DNA from: an uncultured Actinomycetes bacterium
Lineage (GTDB): Bacteria; Actinomycetota; Aquicultoria; CAJVYJ01
DNA length: 5,887 nucleotides
Assembly (NCBI GenBank): GCA_913009475.1
Contig: CAJVYJ010000129.1
Span: 1 to 5,887 of the forward strand
Reading direction: 5' to 3'
Numbering within the stretch: position 1 is the stretch's first letter; the number at the start of each line of letters is the position of its first letter. Below, in pieces: positions 5,131 to 5,887 of this stretch. The translations under genes were made by a program, and so were the position numbers. A model generated the notes under the pieces. It was not told the origin of the DNA, searched no databases, and saw only the letters and a program-made list of their open reading frames with translations.

Positions 5131-5887
5131 TTGACGCTGTTACAAAGTGGTGCCGGAAGATTGCGAAAAAATAATTTAAAATATAGCCATAATGCAAAAT
5201 ATTTCTGGTTCAACTCAGGTGATAAAAACGAGTCCTACTTTTTACGTCGGGATGGTTACCGAATCCGCACCGATGAGGTAGTCGGACTGGTCTGGCGGCA
5301 AGCTGACGGTAAAGAATTCTCCGAGATTTATAAAGCGGTAAATAGAGAAATGTTGGTCTCAAAATATTTTTTACAAACCGCTCTTGATTTAATGGTTAAG
5401 GCTGATCTACTACATCACAAAGATGATGTTGATGCCGGCGCAAAAGCTTCCGGAGCAAAAAAATTAGATGAATCACCAAACCAAAAAGATAACCCTCTAA
5501 TATCGATTATTATAGTAAATTTTAACGGCCGGCAGCATCTAAAAGACCTTTTAGATTCAATCGACGAGCAGACTTACCAAAATATTGAAATAATTATGGT
5601 CGACAATGCCTCTAAAGACAGCTCGGTATCATTTGTCCGCCAACATTGGCCTCAAGTAATACTCTCTGTGCAAAGCCATAATCTTGATTTTGCCGGGGGT
5701 AACAATGCCGGCTTAAGATTAGCTAAGGGCGAATATTTTTTCTTAGTCAACAACGATACTAAGCTTGAGCCCGATTGCCTGGCCAGTCTGTTTAATACCG
5801 CCCAGTCGCATCCGGAGGCGGCAGCGACTGTCCCTAAGCTTAAGTTCTTCTCTCAGCCTAATTTTATTAACGCCATCGGTAATTCCC
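5131..5887 (+). CDS. Glycosyltransferase family 2 with N-terminal PqqD/winged-helix-like domain (3' truncated by window)
   Basis: The frame runs open from TTG 5131 to the window end, giving 252 residues of an incomplete protein. Residues 123-252 are a GT2 catalytic core: LISIIIVNFNG (123-133), MVDNASKDSS (156-165), DFAGGNNAGL (186-195) and LVNNDT (205-210) with the metal-binding aspartate. The ED catalytic motif should lie beyond the window. Residues 1-122 are not part of a usual GT2. Residues about 36-96 (YFLRRDGYRIRTDEVVGLVW..ADGKEFSEIYKAV...FLQTALDLMVKADLL) follow the PqqD/winged-helix pattern of short strands, an x-x-DG turn and helices. A polar linker (97-121) joins the two. The catalytic part is paralogous to the GT2 at 1637. 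A sugar transferase acting after the polyprenyl-phosphate module is likely; what the extra domain binds is unknown. Confidence 0.8.
   Translation, partial: MTLLQSGAGRLRKNNLKYSHNAKYFWFNSGDKNESYFLRRDGYRIRTDEVVGLVWRQADGKEFSEIYKAVNREMLVSKYFLQTALDLMVKADLLHHKDDVDAGAKASGAKKLDESPNQKDNPLISIIIVNFNGRQHLKDLLDSIDEQTYQNIEIIMVDNASKDSSVSFVRQHWPQVILSVQSHNLDFAGGNNAGLRLAKGEYFFLVNNDTKLEPDCLASLFNTAQSHPEAAATVPKLKFFSQPNFINAIGNS

Noticed and set aside
5000..5197. - strand open frame over the transporter end and start of the last gene
   Set aside because: It is antisense to two supported genes and to a clear ribosome binding site at 5122-5126, with no family features.

Overview
The window is a bacterial cell-surface glycan (polysaccharide, glycolipid or glycoprotein) biosynthesis region. 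Seven genes lie on the + strand and one on the - strand. It reads: 3' end of a family 4 glycosyltransferase (GT4) -> complete GT4 -> GT2 rhamnosyltransferase-like enzyme -> (opposite strand) class I SAM-dependent methyltransferase -> DPM1-like GT2 -> DUF2304 membrane protein -> SMR/ArnE-like membrane transporter -> a second rhamnosyltransferase-like GT2 with an extra N-terminal domain, cut off by the window end. No rRNA, tRNA, CRISPR array or recognisable transposase is present. The mixed, moderately AT-rich composition, purine-rich ribosome binding sites and frequent GTG/TTG starts show a bacterium. The gene mix and the repeat type suggest an environmental or candidate-phylum genome, but I cannot name a phylum from this sequence.

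The 3' operon (about 3637 to the end) is tightly packed: a 1-nt TAATG stop/start overlap, then gaps of 6 and 16 nt. It encodes a coherent set: an enzyme expected to put a sugar on a polyprenyl phosphate (GT2), a small membrane partner (DUF2304), a candidate flippase (SMR/ArnE-like), and a further transferase. The 5' part (1-2656) holds transferases that would build a glycan chain.

The most unusual feature is a family of near-identical long palindromes at 1548-1623, 2657-2733 and 3439-3509, with an extra lone arm of a related type at 3511-3536. All share an outer end reading GGGGTCARRTCTTCAAT, with R variable, and its reverse complement. They separate consecutive genes: GT4|palindrome|GT2|palindrome|methyltransferase (reversed)|palindrome|operon. 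Thus the GT2 and the methyltransferase are each bracketed by palindromes. The stop codons of three genes lie in or at the edge of a palindrome, and a compensatory base change preserves the stem between copies. They look like non-autonomous hairpin elements (REP/MITE-like, perhaps mobilised in trans by a single-strand Y1 transposase). That mechanism is inference, because no transposase is in the window.

The second notable feature is the last gene. About 120 residues precede its GT2 catalytic domain and contain a PqqD/winged-helix-like segment. Its catalytic core is a paralogue of the GT2 at 1637-2656, with short stretches still nearly identical at the DNA level.
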